Shown here in pieces: positions 35,562 through 44,132 of a stretch of DNA of 64,000 bases. Made by a program: the position numbers and the translations under genes. Every line of letters starts with the position of its first letter. Position 1 is the stretch's first letter. Location: assembly GCA_903888485.1 (NCBI GenBank), contig CAISTS010000061.1, positions 1-64,000 on the forward strand. Reading direction: 5' to 3'. This DNA is from an uncultured bacterium (GTDB lineage: Bacteria; Pseudomonadota; Alphaproteobacteria; Rhodospirillales; Rhodospirillaceae). The notes under the pieces were generated by a model. The model was not told the DNA's origin and searched no databases. It was given only the letters and a program-made list of their open reading frames with translations.

Positions 35562-37301
35562 GTGAGCGCTGTGACCGATTCTTACATCCCACGCGGCCAA
35601 GCCGCCTCCGCCGAAAACACGGCAGGGCGCCGCACCGATTTGCGCAGCCGCGGTGAGCCGGCGCTGTGGAGCTTGGGCGGGGCGCTCGCCCTCGGCATCA
35701 TCATGATTCTCGGCTTCCTCGCGCTCGTCTTCTCCAACGGCATCGCGACGTTCATCCCGAAGCCGATTGCCGTGGTGACCGAAACCGGCGGTCAAGTCAC
35801 CGCCGGCGAGCCGTTCCGCAGCGAGAGCTTCCGTCCAACGGTAGAAGAGGTCGCAACGCTTCCGCCCGATTGGCAGGCGCGCATTAAAAGCGCCGGCGGC
35901 ATGGTCAACCGCACGCTCTATCGCATGGGTAACTTCGACGTCTATGGCGAAGACTTCCGTTGGGTCGCCGACTACGCCGTCGCCAAGCGGGAATTCCCCG
36001 CGAATATGGTTTTCGTCGAGCGTATGGAATGGGGTCCCTTCATCGGAACGGTGAAGGCCCTGACCATCGACGGCAACGCTCAGCCGTTCAAAAGCATCGA
36101 GGATCCCGTTTTTCTGCAAGCGCATCAGCAGGCGCTCGACCGCGCCGATGACATCCGCGACATCGAGCGCGGCCGGATCGGCGACATCAACCATCGCCTG
36201 GAGAACGAGCGTCTCGCGCTGCGCAAGGTCGAGCTGGCCGAAGGCCGTACCAGCGCCGCATACCGCGACGCGCAGGATCGGTTGAACACGCTCTCCGTCA
36301 CGCTGCAACGCGACTATGACGCACTGGCGGCCGAGGTCACCAAGCTGCGCGAGGCGAGCGCCCGCAACACTTTGACGCTCGCGGCCGTGGGCGGCGAGGA
36401 AAAGACCATCGAATTCGCGGCGCTGGTGCGGATCTATCCCGCTAACGATCTTGGTTTCTGGGGCAAGGTCGGCGTTTATCTCTCGCGTTGGGGCGAGTTC
36501 CTCGGTGGTGAACCGCGCGAGGCCAACACCGAAGGCGGCGTGTTCCCGGCGATCTTCGGAACCGCGGCCATGACGCTGCTGATGGTGCTGGTCGTTGCGC
36601 CGTTCGGCGTGATCACCGCGCTTTACTTGCGGGAATACGCCAAACAGGGACGGCTGGTCTCCTTCGTGCGCATCTCGGTGAACAATCTCGCGGGCGTGCC
36701 TTCCATCGTTTACGGGGTGTTTGGGCTTGGGTTCTTTGCCTACGTGCTCGGTGGGTCCATAGACGCGCTGTTTTATCCCGAGCGTTTGCCGAGCCCGACC
36801 TTCGGCACCGGAGGGCTCTTGTGGTCGGCGCTTACGCTCGCGTTGCTGACCGTGCCGGTCGTGATCGTCGCGACGGAAGAGGCGCTGGCCGCGGTGCCGC
36901 GGTCGATGCGCGAAGGTTCGCTCGCCTGCGGCGCGTCCAAGTGGCAGACCATCAAGTACATCGTGTTGCCGCGGGCGATGCCCGGCGTCATGACAGGTGT
37001 CATCCTCGCCATGGCGCGCGGCGCAGGCGAAGTCGCGCCGCTGATGCTGGTGGGCGTAGTCAAGCTTGCTCCCGAGCTGCCGATCGACGGCATATTCCCG
37101 TTCGTGCATCTCGAACGCTCGTTTATGCACCTCGGTTTCCATATTTTCGACGTCGGGTTCCAGTCGCGCAACGCCGAGGCGGGAAAACCCATGGTTTTCG
37201 TGACCACCGTGCTGCTGATTGCGCTGGTCACCATCGTCAACGCCGCTGCGATCATTTTGCGTAGCCGGCTCAAGCGCCGCTTTGCCGGCAGTCAGTTCTG
37301 A
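35562..37301 (+). CDS. pstA: Phosphate ABC transporter permease PstA, long form
   Basis: Second permease of the Pst importer. 579 residues against about 295 in E. coli. After the first membrane helix (about 48-70) comes a DUF3333-type periplasmic extension of about 240 residues with a coiled-coil-like, charged segment ([24 protein letters not shown] split around residue 205). The permease core then begins near residue 330, with the [20 protein letters not shown] helix and [20 protein letters not shown] motif. Start is GTG 35562 with AGGGGG just upstream. It lies 9 bp after pstC and 2 bp before pstB. Confidence 0.94.
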   Translation: MSAVTDSYIPRGQAASAENTAGRRTDLRSRGEPALWSLGGALALGIIMILGFLALVFSNGIATFIPKPIAVVTETGGQVTAGEPFRSESFRPTVEEVATLPPDWQARIKSAGGMVNRTLYRMGNFDVYGEDFRWVADYAVAKREFPANMVFVERMEWGPFIGTVKALTIDGNAQPFKSIEDPVFLQAHQQALDRADDIRDIERGRIGDINHRLENERLALRKVELAEGRTSAAYRDAQDRLNTLSVTLQRDYDALAAEVTKLREASARNTLTLAAVGGEEKTIEFAALVRIYPANDLGFWGKVGVYLSRWGEFLGGEPREANTEGGVFPAIFGTAAMTLLMVLVVAPFGVITALYLREYAKQGRLVSFVRISVNNLAGVPSIVYGVFGLGFFAYVLGGSIDALFYPERLPSPTFGTGGLLWSALTLALLTVPVVIVATEEALAAVPRSMREGSLACGASKWQTIKYIVLPRAMPGVMTGVILAMARGAGEVAPLMLVGVVKLAPELPIDGIFPFVHLERSFMHLGFHIFDVGFQSRNAEAGKPMVFVTTVLLIALVTIVNAAAIILRSRLKRRFAGSQF

Positions 37302-37303
37302 GG

Positions 37304-38134
37304 ATGTCCGACGTCATGGATTCAGCCGTTCGAATCGATACCCCGGCCGATACGGTCTATCACTTGAAGGCCGGCGGCGCCGGCGCGATCCTCGCGATCA
37401 ATGAGTTGTCGCTATGGTACGGCGCGGCGCAGGCTCTGCACGGCGTGCAGATGAGCGTTGAAAAGGGTCTGGTGACGGCGCTGATCGGGCCTTCGGGCTG
37501 CGGCAAGTCGACGCTGCTGCGCTGCATTAACCGCATGAACGATCTCGTGGATGGCCTCAGGATCGAAGGCGAGATTCGCCTCAATGGCGAGGACATCTAC
37601 CACAAGAGCGCCGACGTGATCGCGCTGCGCAAGCGCATGGGCATGGTGTTCCAGAAGCCCAACCCCTTTCCAATGACGATCTATGAGAACGTGGTCTATC
37701 CGCTCAAGGTGGACGGCGTGCGCGACAAGGCGTTGCTCGAAGAGACCTGTGAGCGGGCGCTGCGTGGTGCGGCCCTGTGGAACGAGGTCAAAGACCGCCT
37801 CGATCAAAGCGCGCTCGGCATGTCCGGCGGGCAGCAGCAGCGCCTGTGCATCGCGCGCGCTATCGCCGCCGATCCCGAAGTGCTGCTGATGGACGAGCCG
37901 TGCTCGGCGCTCGACCCGATCGCGACCGCCAAGATCGAGGATCTGATCAACGACCTCGCCGGTCAATATACGGTTGTCATCGTGACCCACAACATGCAAC
38001 AGGCCGCACGCGTCTCCGACAACACCGCCTTCATGTATCTCGGCCGGCTGATTGAGTACGGCGATACCGAGACCATATTCCAGACGCCGAAATCCCCGAA
38101 GACTCAGGACTACGTCACAGGACGGTTCGGATAA
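37304..38134 (+). CDS. pstB: Phosphate ABC transporter ATP-binding protein PstB
   Basis: ATPase of the Pst importer. 276 residues with Walker [10 protein letters not shown], the Q-loop [11 protein letters not shown] (characteristic of PstB), the ABC signature [15 protein letters not shown], Walker [14 protein letters not shown] and the H-loop [15 protein letters not shown]. It begins at ATG 37304, two bases after the pstA stop. A 30-residue N-terminal extension over E. coli PstB is common. PhoU follows 8 bp later. Confidence 0.97.
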   Translation: MSDVMDSAVRIDTPADTVYHLKAGGAGAILAINELSLWYGAAQALHGVQMSVEKGLVTALIGPSGCGKSTLLRCINRMNDLVDGLRIEGEIRLNGEDIYHKSADVIALRKRMGMVFQKPNPFPMTIYENVVYPLKVDGVRDKALLEETCERALRGAALWNEVKDRLDQSALGMSGGQQQRLCIARAIAADPEVLLMDEPCSALDPIATAKIEDLINDLAGQYTVVIVTHNMQQAARVSDNTAFMYLGRLIEYGDTETIFQTPKSPKTQDYVTGRFG

Positions 38135-38142
38135 AGATTGTG

Positions 38143-38997
38143 ATGGGCACCATCGACCCACAGAGCCTCTTCAGCGCCGGCGAGTCCCACGGCAATCGCC
38201 CCATCGGCGATGAGCTGGCCGTGCTGTCGGGTCGCCTCGGTGTCATGGGCGGCCTCGCCGAGGCGCAGCTCGCGGCGGCGATCGATGCCCTGGCCACGCG
38301 CGATTCCGAAGCCGCCTCGCGTGTGGTCTTGGGCGATGCCGCTGTGGACGAGCTCGAAACCGAAGTCAATTCGCGCGCCATGCGGCTCTTGACGCTGCAT
38401 GCCCCTGTGGCGGCGGACCTGCGCGAGATCGTCGGCGCGCTCAAGATTTCGTCCAACGTCGAGCGCATTGGGGACTATGCGGCCAACGTCGCCAAGCGCT
38501 GTGTCATCGTCAACGAGTATCCGACGGTGCCGGCCCTGGGCGGCGTCATCGAACTGGGACGGCTGGTCCGTCAGTACGTGCAGAACACCCTGGATGCTTA
38601 TGCCGAACGCAACATCGCCAAGGCCGAAGCGGTGTGGCGGGGGGACGCCGATATCGACGCACTGCACACCAGCGTTTTCCAGAACCTGCTGTCGGACATG
38701 CTGGTGGAATCGGACCATGTGCTGGCGTGCACGCATCTGATGTTCGTCATCAAGAATTTCGAGCGTATCGGCGACCACGCCACCAATATCGCCGAAACCA
38801 TCCAATTCCTCGTTGCCGGCACCCAGATTGTCGAGAAACGGCCCAAGCGCGCCGCAACGCCAACCCCAAACCCAAACCCAAACCCAAACCATAACGCGGC
38901 AATGAGACAAACAGACGCTGCCGCCGCGCCTACGCCGGGTGGAACGCCCCTGGCGCAAACCTCAGACACAAATAATATTCTTGGAGGACAGCCATGA
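38143..38997 (+). CDS. phoU: Phosphate signalling protein PhoU with atypical C-terminal tail
   Basis: Negative regulator linking Pst transport to the PhoR/PhoB two-component system. Residues to about 235 form the two-repeat PhoU helix bundle with metal-binding signature EVNSRAMRLL, SSNVERIGDYAANVAKR and KNFERIGDHATNIAETI. Ordinary PhoU stops near 235. Here about 50 residues of Pro/Asn/Ala-rich low-complexity sequence follow, including PNPNPNPN encoded by four perfect CCCAAA units. Start ATG 38143, or the adjacent GTG 38140. Its end overlaps phoB by 4 bp (ATGA). Confidence 0.94.
   Translation: MGTIDPQSLFSAGESHGNRPIGDELAVLSGRLGVMGGLAEAQLAAAIDALATRDSEAASRVVLGDAAVDELETEVNSRAMRLLTLHAPVAADLREIVGALKISSNVERIGDYAANVAKRCVIVNEYPTVPALGGVIELGRLVRQYVQNTLDAYAERNIAKAEAVWRGDADIDALHTSVFQNLLSDMLVESDHVLACTHLMFVIKNFERIGDHATNIAETIQFLVAGTQIVEKRPKRAATPTPNPNPNPNHNAAMRQTDAAAAPTPGGTPLAQTSDTNNILGGQP
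38865..38890 (+). repeat. CCCAAA hexamer repeat in phoU
   Basis: Four perfect CCCAAA units in succession and a partial fifth (CC). In frame they encode PN repeats in the PhoU tail. The surrounding sequence also contains near-matching CCAACC units. Confidence 0.95.
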
Positions 38998-39692
38998 AAC
39001 CGACGGTCATGATCGTCGAGGACGAAGCCTCGTTGGTGACGATGCTGCGTTATAACCTCGAGAAAGAAGGCTACAACGTCACCGAAGCGAACGACGGCGA
39101 AGAGGCCGTCACCGTCGCCAACGAAACGCCACCCGACGCGGTGATCCTCGACTGGATGCTGCCGCGCATGTCGGGCATCGAAGTCTGCCGCCAGCTCCGG
39201 CGCAAGACCGAGACCCGCACCGTGCCGATCATCATGCTGACGGCGCGCAGCGAAGAAACCGACAAGGTGCGCGGCCTGAACGTGGGCGCGGACGACTACA
39301 TCACCAAGCCGTTCTCCATGCCCGAGCTGGTCGCGCGCGTGCGCGCGCTCTTGCGCCGTGCCAAGCCGTCGCAGACCAAGGGCCAGCTCACCTTTGGCGA
39401 CATCGTGCTCGATCTCGACGCGCACCGCGTCAGCCGGGGCGGAAAGTACATCCACTTGGGCCCGACCGAATTCCGATTGCTGCAGTATCTGATGGAGCGC
39501 CCCGGCACGGTGTTCAGCCGCGAAGAGCTGCTGAACGGCGTTTGGGGGCCGGACATCTATGTCGAGCCGCGCACCGTTGACGTGCATATCCGTCGTTTAC
39601 GTAAGGCGCTCAACATCGACAAAGGCGCCGATGTTATCCGCACCGTGCGCGCAGCGGGCTACGCCCTCGACAGCAGCGGGCAGGCGGCCTAA
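38994..39692 (+). CDS. phoB: Phosphate regulon response regulator PhoB
   Basis: DNA-binding regulator of phosphate-starvation genes. 232 residues: REC domain with phospho-acceptor Asp53 (ILDWMLPRMSG), acidic pocket in VEDE and Lys in YITKPFS. A winged-helix OmpR/PhoB domain follows from about 130 with the turn GTVFSREELLNGVWG and the recognition helix EPRTVDVHIRRLRKAL. Placed as last gene of pstSCAB-phoU-phoB, overlapping phoU by 4 bp. The sensor kinase gene phoR, often adjacent, is not in this window. Confidence 0.95.
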   Translation: MKPTVMIVEDEASLVTMLRYNLEKEGYNVTEANDGEEAVTVANETPPDAVILDWMLPRMSGIEVCRQLRRKTETRTVPIIMLTARSEETDKVRGLNVGADDYITKPFSMPELVARVRALLRRAKPSQTKGQLTFGDIVLDLDAHRVSRGGKYIHLGPTEFRLLQYLMERPGTVFSREELLNGVWGPDIYVEPRTVDVHIRRLRKALNIDKGADVIRTVRAAGYALDSSGQAA

Positions 39693-39980
39693 TCCGCAGC
39701 TGATTCACACGTAGAGTTGCACGAGCACCAGTCGCGCTCAGAAAACGCAAGCGCGGCATGCGTGCAATCGCGCACAAGTGTGCCCGTCCTTCGCCACAAT
39801 TATGCAGCCATGCGTCATTGTGGGCGGTGGATGCGCGACCTATGCGGGCGATTTTGCGGCACAACTGCAACAGACAAACATCAACAGTGGCAAGGCGCCG
39901 AACTTTATCTGAAAAATGGCCGTTTGCTCCATCGTGTCGCGCATCTCGCGGCGCATCTTTAAATCAAAATGGAGTTTGTC

Positions 39981-40655
39981 ATGTTGAACACGAAATCCGC
40001 ACTGATGTGCATGTGTGCCGGAGTTGCCGTGTTGGTGGCTACGTCGGCCGCGCGCGCTCAGGATTTGCAAAGCGGCACGTACTTCAGTTTCTCGGGCGGC
40101 GCAAATATGCCAAGCAGTTCGAGCGTCACCTATCGCTCGCCTAACATCGCGGGTGGTGCCGCGAGCCGCGCGCAAACCGGTTTTGATACGGGCTACATCT
40201 TCTCGGGCGCTTTGGGCTATCGCTTCGGAAGCGGTTTGCGCACGGAACTCGAAGTCAATCACAGGAAGGCGGGTGTCGACCACATCGGCGGCGTGGATGC
40301 CGCCGGTAAGCAACGCGTTTGGGGCCTGACGGCCAACGCTCTCTATGACTTCGGGGAGATCGCGACCTTACGGCCTTATGTCGGCGCGGGCGTCGGTGTG
40401 GGCTGGAACAAGTGGAGCGGCGTGCAGACGCTGCCGGCCGGGGCGGTGACCTATACCGACCGCGACACGGCGTTGCAGTGGCAAGCCATCGGCGGCCTGT
40501 CGAAGCCCTTCAGCCAGCGCGTCGATGGTTTCGTCGAGTATCGCTACATCGGCCTCGAGCAGAACAAGTTCAACGGCGTGCCGCTCGGCGCGACGGCGAG
40601 CCGGCACGATGATCGCAGCCACAATATCCTTGTGGGCGTTAGATACGCGTTCTGA
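39981..40655 (+). CDS. Outer-membrane beta-barrel protein (Surf/Omp25-like)
   Basis: 224 residues with a signal peptide of about 26 residues (LMCMCAGVAVLVATSAARA) and an eight-strand-like barrel pattern of alternating residues. Examples: YFSFSGGANMPSSS, GFDTGYIFSGALGYRFGSGLRTELEVNH and the final RSHNILVGVRYAF ending in Phe, the usual barrel terminus. Closest in plan to small OmpA/Omp25-type barrels. I take ATG 39981; the upstream in-frame ATG 39969 contains the GGAG that serves as its ribosome binding site. Follows phoB by about 290 bp, too far to infer cotranscription. A strong terminator lies just downstream. Confidence 0.85.
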   Translation: MLNTKSALMCMCAGVAVLVATSAARAQDLQSGTYFSFSGGANMPSSSSVTYRSPNIAGGAASRAQTGFDTGYIFSGALGYRFGSGLRTELEVNHRKAGVDHIGGVDAAGKQRVWGLTANALYDFGEIATLRPYVGAGVGVGWNKWSGVQTLPAGAVTYTDRDTALQWQAIGGLSKPFSQRVDGFVEYRYIGLEQNKFNGVPLGATASRHDDRSHNILVGVRYAF

Positions 40656-40668
40656 TGTTTAGCAAAAT

Positions 40669-40698
40669 CCCCTCCGCCTCGTGCGGAGGGGTTTCTTA
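40669..40698. terminator. Intrinsic terminator between the OMP gene and apt
   Basis: Nine perfect stem pairs (CCCCTCCGC / GCGGAGGGG, loop CTCGT) followed by TTTCTTATT on the plus strand and ATTTTGC on the minus. It separates convergent genes and may work in both directions, though better on the plus strand. Confidence 0.8.
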
Positions 40699-41214
40699 TT
40701 CGCTGTCGTAGGTGAGTAGCGCTTCAAAGGGCATGTCGAGCTTGGCCCGCCCCTTGAGGAAAGCGAGTTCGACGAGAGCGGCAGCGCCGACTATGTTACC
40801 GCCGCTGTCGCGCACCAGTTTCGCAGCGGCTATGAGCGTGCCGCCGGTGGCAAGCAAGTCGTCGACGATCACCACGCGCTGACCCGGTTTGATTGCATCG
40901 TCCTGGATCTCGATGACGTCGGTGCCGTATTCGAGGCCGTAGCTATGCTTCTTGACATTGCCAGGGAGCTTGCCCGACTTGCGGACCATGAGAACGCCGC
41001 AGTTCAGCGGAATGGCGAGCGGCGCGGCCACCAGGAAGCCGCGTGCGTCGATCGCCGCGAGCACGTCCGGCTTCCAGGGCTTGAGCAGCGCGGTCATGCG
41101 TTCCATGGCCGTCCGCCAGGCTTCGGGGTGCCCGATCAGGGTCGAGATATCGAAGAAGTTGATCCCGGGCTTCGGGAAGTCGGGAATCTGGCGGATATGC
41201 TTCTTAAGATCCAT
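40696..41214 (-). CDS. apt: Adenine phosphoribosyltransferase
   Basis: Purine salvage: adenine plus PRPP gives AMP. 172 residues. It has the PRPP-binding motif VVIVDDLLATGGTL, the N-terminal IPDFPKPGINFFDIS and the conserved DARGFL and RKSGKLPG segments. Length equals typical bacterial Apt (170-185). ATG 41214 is the only reasonable start (MDLKKHIRQIP). It stands alone on the minus strand. Confidence 0.96.
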   Translation of the reverse strand: MDLKKHIRQIPDFPKPGINFFDISTLIGHPEAWRTAMERMTALLKPWKPDVLAAIDARGFLVAAPLAIPLNCGVLMVRKSGKLPGNVKKHSYGLEYGTDVIEIQDDAIKPGQRVVIVDDLLATGGTLIAAAKLVRDSGGNIVGAAALVELAFLKGRAKLDMPFEALLTYDSE

Positions 41215-41384
41215 CGGCGCGGGGTCCCTCGGCGGAATGAATGTCGCTAAGTGGTTACAATAGTTGGATTTGCGCCCAGTTCGCCAGGGGCTATCATGGC
41301 TGCTCGGGCGCTTTTTTGGGCGCCATGTCGGAACCGGGCGGGGCTGGTCGTCTTATAGGCGCCATCACAACAAGGAGGACGCCC

Positions 41385-41870
41385 ATGGCCAGCCTAAACA
41401 AGATCACGCCGTTTCTCTGGTACGCTGAGAAAGCCGAGGAGGCGGCGCGCTTTTACGTTTCGCTGTTCCCGAATTCGCACATCGACAGTTGTTCGGTCAT
41501 GAATGCCGACAGCCCGAGCGGCCCGGCCGGCTCGGTGGAAGTCGTCGAGTTCACCATCGGCGGGCAGCCCATGACGGCGATGAAGGCGGGACCCATGGAC
41601 CCGTTCAACCATTCCATTTCGTTCGTTGTTGGTTGCGAAGACCAAGCCGAAGTCGACAAGTACTGGGACGCGCTGGGCAAGGACGGAGTCTACGAGCAAT
41701 GCGGCTGGCTGCGGGATAAGTATGGCCTCTGCTGGCAGATCGTGCCCAAAGTTCTCGCCGAGATGATGAAGGACAAAGACCGCGCCCGCGCGGGACGCGT
41801 AACCCAGGCGATGCTGAAGATGAAGAAGCTCGATATCGCGGGCCTCAATCGCGCCTACGACGGAAACTGA
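41385..41870 (+). CDS. VOC-family PhnB-like protein
   Basis: 161-residue protein of the vicinal-oxygen-chelate/PhnB type (often called 3-demethylubiquinone-9 3-methyltransferase-like; that activity is not established). N-terminal KITPFLWYAEKAEEAARFYV, middle VEVVEFTIGGQPMTAMKAGP, FNHSISFVV and C-terminal GLCWQIVP are typical. A strong AAGGAGG sits upstream of ATG 41385. The DUF350 gene begins 10 bp after its stop and may be cotranscribed. Ligand unknown. Confidence 0.88.
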   Translation: MASLNKITPFLWYAEKAEEAARFYVSLFPNSHIDSCSVMNADSPSGPAGSVEVVEFTIGGQPMTAMKAGPMDPFNHSISFVVGCEDQAEVDKYWDALGKDGVYEQCGWLRDKYGLCWQIVPKVLAEMMKDKDRARAGRVTQAMLKMKKLDIAGLNRAYDGN

Positions 41871-41880
41871 AGGAGAGGCC

Positions 41881-42273
41881 ATGTTCGAATCCTTACCGCT
41901 GTATCTTGCGTTCCTAGGAACGGCGGTAGCGCTGTTCGTGGCCGCGCTGGTGGTCTACGTGATGATCACCAGCCACCACGAGATCCGCCTGATCCGCGCC
42001 GGCAACACGGCCTGCGCCTATGCTTTTGGCGGCACAGCCATCGGTATGGCTATCGTCCTGCACGGCACGGCATCGGGAACGTTCGAAGTTGCCGAGCTTG
42101 CCGCTTGGGGTGGGCTGGGCCTGATCGGCCAGCTCATGGTCTATTTCGTCGCGAAAGTGATGATTCCAGGGCTTAAAGATGGACTGGAGGCGGACAAATC
42201 CGCCCACGGCATCCTGTTGGGCGCGCTGTCCATCGCCATGGGGATCATCAACGCCGGGGCCTTGAGTTCGTAG
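41881..42273 (+). CDS. DUF350 family membrane protein (YjfL-like)
   Basis: 130-residue integral membrane protein with four hydrophobic helices (about 8-30, 46-66, 76-93, 110-127). The ITSHHEIRLIRAGNTACAYAFGGTAIGMA region is the conserved part of DUF350. In E. coli the homologue yjfL sits with yjfM (DUF1190) and yjfC (ATP-grasp), and that order is kept here over the next two genes. An AGGAGAGGCC site precedes the ATG, 10 bp after the VOC gene. Function unknown; a membrane partner of the ATP-grasp enzyme is inference. Confidence 0.87.
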   Translation: MFESLPLYLAFLGTAVALFVAALVVYVMITSHHEIRLIRAGNTACAYAFGGTAIGMAIVLHGTASGTFEVAELAAWGGLGLIGQLMVYFVAKVMIPGLKDGLEADKSAHGILLGALSIAMGIINAGALSS

Positions 42274-42287
42274 GAGTTGGGAGCCAT

Positions 42288-42875
42288 ATGAAAGCCATGC
42301 GCAAATCCAAATACGTCACGCTTCTGCTGGCCGGGGCGGCCGCCGCCACACTGGCGTCCTGCGACCAGAACGACATGACCGGCAAGGACGAGACCTTGTA
42401 TCCGGATGTCGCCGCCTGCACGCTGGAGCGCACCCCCGAGGAATGCGCGGCGGGCTTCGACACCGCGCAGGCCGAGCACGCCAAACAGGCCCCCAAATTC
42501 ACCACCAAGGCGGAGTGCGAAGCCGCCGGCTTCCAGAATTGCGGCGCCACCGAAGTGAAAGACCCGCAGACGGGGCAATCGCACAGCACCTTCATGCCCC
42601 TCATGATGGGTTACATGATGGGCCGCATGCTGGGCGGCGGTATGGGCGGCATGGGCCTGCCGCAGGGCGGCCAGCAACAAACAGCACAACAGGCGCCAGC
42701 GCGCACGGCGCGGCCTGTCTACGGCGACCGCAACGGTTTCCTTTACTCCGGTGGCGGGGCGGTTGGGCGCGTTGCGCCTGGAACCACGTCGCTCGGATCG
42801 CGCGCCATCGCGATGCAGCCGACCGCGCGCGGCGGCTTCGGCGGCGCCGCACGCGGGTTCAGCGGCGGCAGCTAG
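42288..42875 (+). CDS. DUF1190 family lipoprotein/exported protein (YjfM/YgiB-like)
   Basis: 195 residues. The N-terminal signal has a lipobox-like AATLASC (cysteine near residue 23), so it is probably a lipoprotein. The mature start DQNDMTGKDETLYPDVAAC, then CTLERTPEECAAGFDTAQAEH and CEAAGFQNCG, shows the conserved cysteine and aromatic pattern of DUF1190. The C-terminal half is a Gly/Met-rich stretch (GYMMGRMLGGGMGGMG). Gene order DUF350-DUF1190-ATP-grasp matches E. coli yjfL-yjfM-yjfC. It lies 14 bp after the DUF350 gene with GGGAG upstream. Confidence 0.88.
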   Translation: MKAMRKSKYVTLLLAGAAAATLASCDQNDMTGKDETLYPDVAACTLERTPEECAAGFDTAQAEHAKQAPKFTTKAECEAAGFQNCGATEVKDPQTGQSHSTFMPLMMGYMMGRMLGGGMGGMGLPQGGQQQTAQQAPARTARPVYGDRNGFLYSGGGAVGRVAPGTTSLGSRAIAMQPTARGGFGGAARGFSGGS

Positions 42876-42878
42876 TCC

Positions 42879-44123
42879 TTGCAGCGCAGAACACTTGCGC
42901 CGCGGCCCGATTGGAAAGCCAAGGTCGAGGGCCTCGGCTTCGATTGGCATTCCGCTCCTACGCCTGAGGACCCCGTCGGCACGTACTGGGACGAAAGCGC
43001 CTACTGGGAGCTGACGGCGGACGAAGTCGATACGCTGGAAGCGGCGAGCGAAGAGTTGCACGCCATGTGCCTCGCGGCCGTGGATGCCGCCATCAGCGGC
43101 AACCTGCTGCCGCACTTCGGCTTTGATCAACAGGCGAGCGCCTTGATCGTCGACTCATGGCGGCGGCGCGATGCGGATCAGCCCAGCATCTATGGCCGGT
43201 TCGATTTCGCCTTCGACGGCAGCGTTCCGCCCAAGATGCTCGAGTACAACGCCGACACGCCGACCGGCCTTTATGAGGCGGCGGTTGTGCAGTGGGCTTG
43301 GCTAGAAGAGCGCTTTCCCGACCGCGACCAGTTCAATTCCATCCACGAAGGCTTGGTTGAAGGCTGGCGCAAAATCCGCGAAAGCCTGCCGCAGGCCGAT
43401 CACGCCGCCGCGGCGCTGCATCTGACCTGCCTGCAGCCCCATGCGGAAGACGAAGGTACGCTCAACTACATGCTCGACACGGCGATCGAGGCTGGTTGGA
43501 CCGCGAAGACCATCGCGGCAGGAGACATCGGTTGGGCCGCGCCCGAGGGTACGCGAGACCCACGCGAGGGCTTTTTAGCCGACCTGCAGGAGCAGGAAAT
43601 TCGCGCGCTCTTCAAGATCGTGCCCTGGGACTGGCTGCTCGGCGATGAATTCGGGCCGCGGCTCGTGCACCTGGTCAGAAGCAAGCGTCTGACGGTCATC
43701 GAGCCGGCGTGGAAAATGGTGTTGGCCAGCAAGTCCATCCTCGCGCTGCTGTGGGACATGTATCCCGACCATCCGAACCTGCTGCCGGCCTATCCGCAGC
43801 GCACGTCCTTTGCCCCGGGTTCGACAGTCGTGGCCAAACCGCTCCTGGGTCGGGAGGGGGCCAACATCTCCATCGCCCGGCTGGGCGAGGGAGGGGCGGT
43901 GGAAGGCGCGCCGCTCGCGAGCATGGAAGGGCCTTACGGGGCCGAAGGCTACATCTACCAGGCGCTGGCGCCGCTCGCGAAAGGCGCCGACGCGGCGGGG
44001 CGTGTTCATCACGCCGTCATCGGCAGTTGGATGATCGACGGCAAAAGCCGGGGCATCGGCATCCGCGAGGACACGGGTCTCATCACCCATAACCGCAGTA
44101 GATTTGTGCCGCATCTCTTCTAA
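42879..44123 (+). CDS. Glutathionylspermidine-synthase-like ATP-grasp protein (YjfC/YgiC family)
   Basis: 414 residues of the GSP-synthase preATP-grasp type, an amide-ligase fold. The start RPDWKAKVEGLGFDWH aligns with YgiC/YjfC, so TTG 42879, three bases after the DUF1190 stop, is the correct start; the next in-frame Met is deep inside. Conserved segments include YGRFDFAFDGS, KMLEYNADTPTGLYEAAVVQW, PWDWLLGDEFGP and KPLLGREGANI. Substrates are unknown; family members lack the amidase half of E. coli Gsp. Together with DUF350 and DUF1190 it forms a conserved envelope module. Confidence 0.9.
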   Translation: MQRRTLAPRPDWKAKVEGLGFDWHSAPTPEDPVGTYWDESAYWELTADEVDTLEAASEELHAMCLAAVDAAISGNLLPHFGFDQQASALIVDSWRRRDADQPSIYGRFDFAFDGSVPPKMLEYNADTPTGLYEAAVVQWAWLEERFPDRDQFNSIHEGLVEGWRKIRESLPQADHAAAALHLTCLQPHAEDEGTLNYMLDTAIEAGWTAKTIAAGDIGWAAPEGTRDPREGFLADLQEQEIRALFKIVPWDWLLGDEFGPRLVHLVRSKRLTVIEPAWKMVLASKSILALLWDMYPDHPNLLPAYPQRTSFAPGSTVVAKPLLGREGANISIARLGEGGAVEGAPLASMEGPYGAEGYIYQALAPLAKGADAAGRVHHAVIGSWMIDGKSRGIGIREDTGLITHNRSRFVPHLF

Positions 44124-44132
44124 AATCCGCTG

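Noticed and set aside
35433-37142. 569-codon minus-strand frame opposite pstA
   Set aside because: A composition-driven shadow; pstA is certain from motif and operon position.
38865-38890. Phase-variation switch in phoU
   Set aside because: Unit length is six bases, so repeat changes stay in frame and cannot turn the gene on or off.
39693-39980. tRNA or small RNA in the gap after phoB
   Set aside because: No cloverleaf, anticodon loop or T-loop pattern found; the gap holds only short imperfect repeats.
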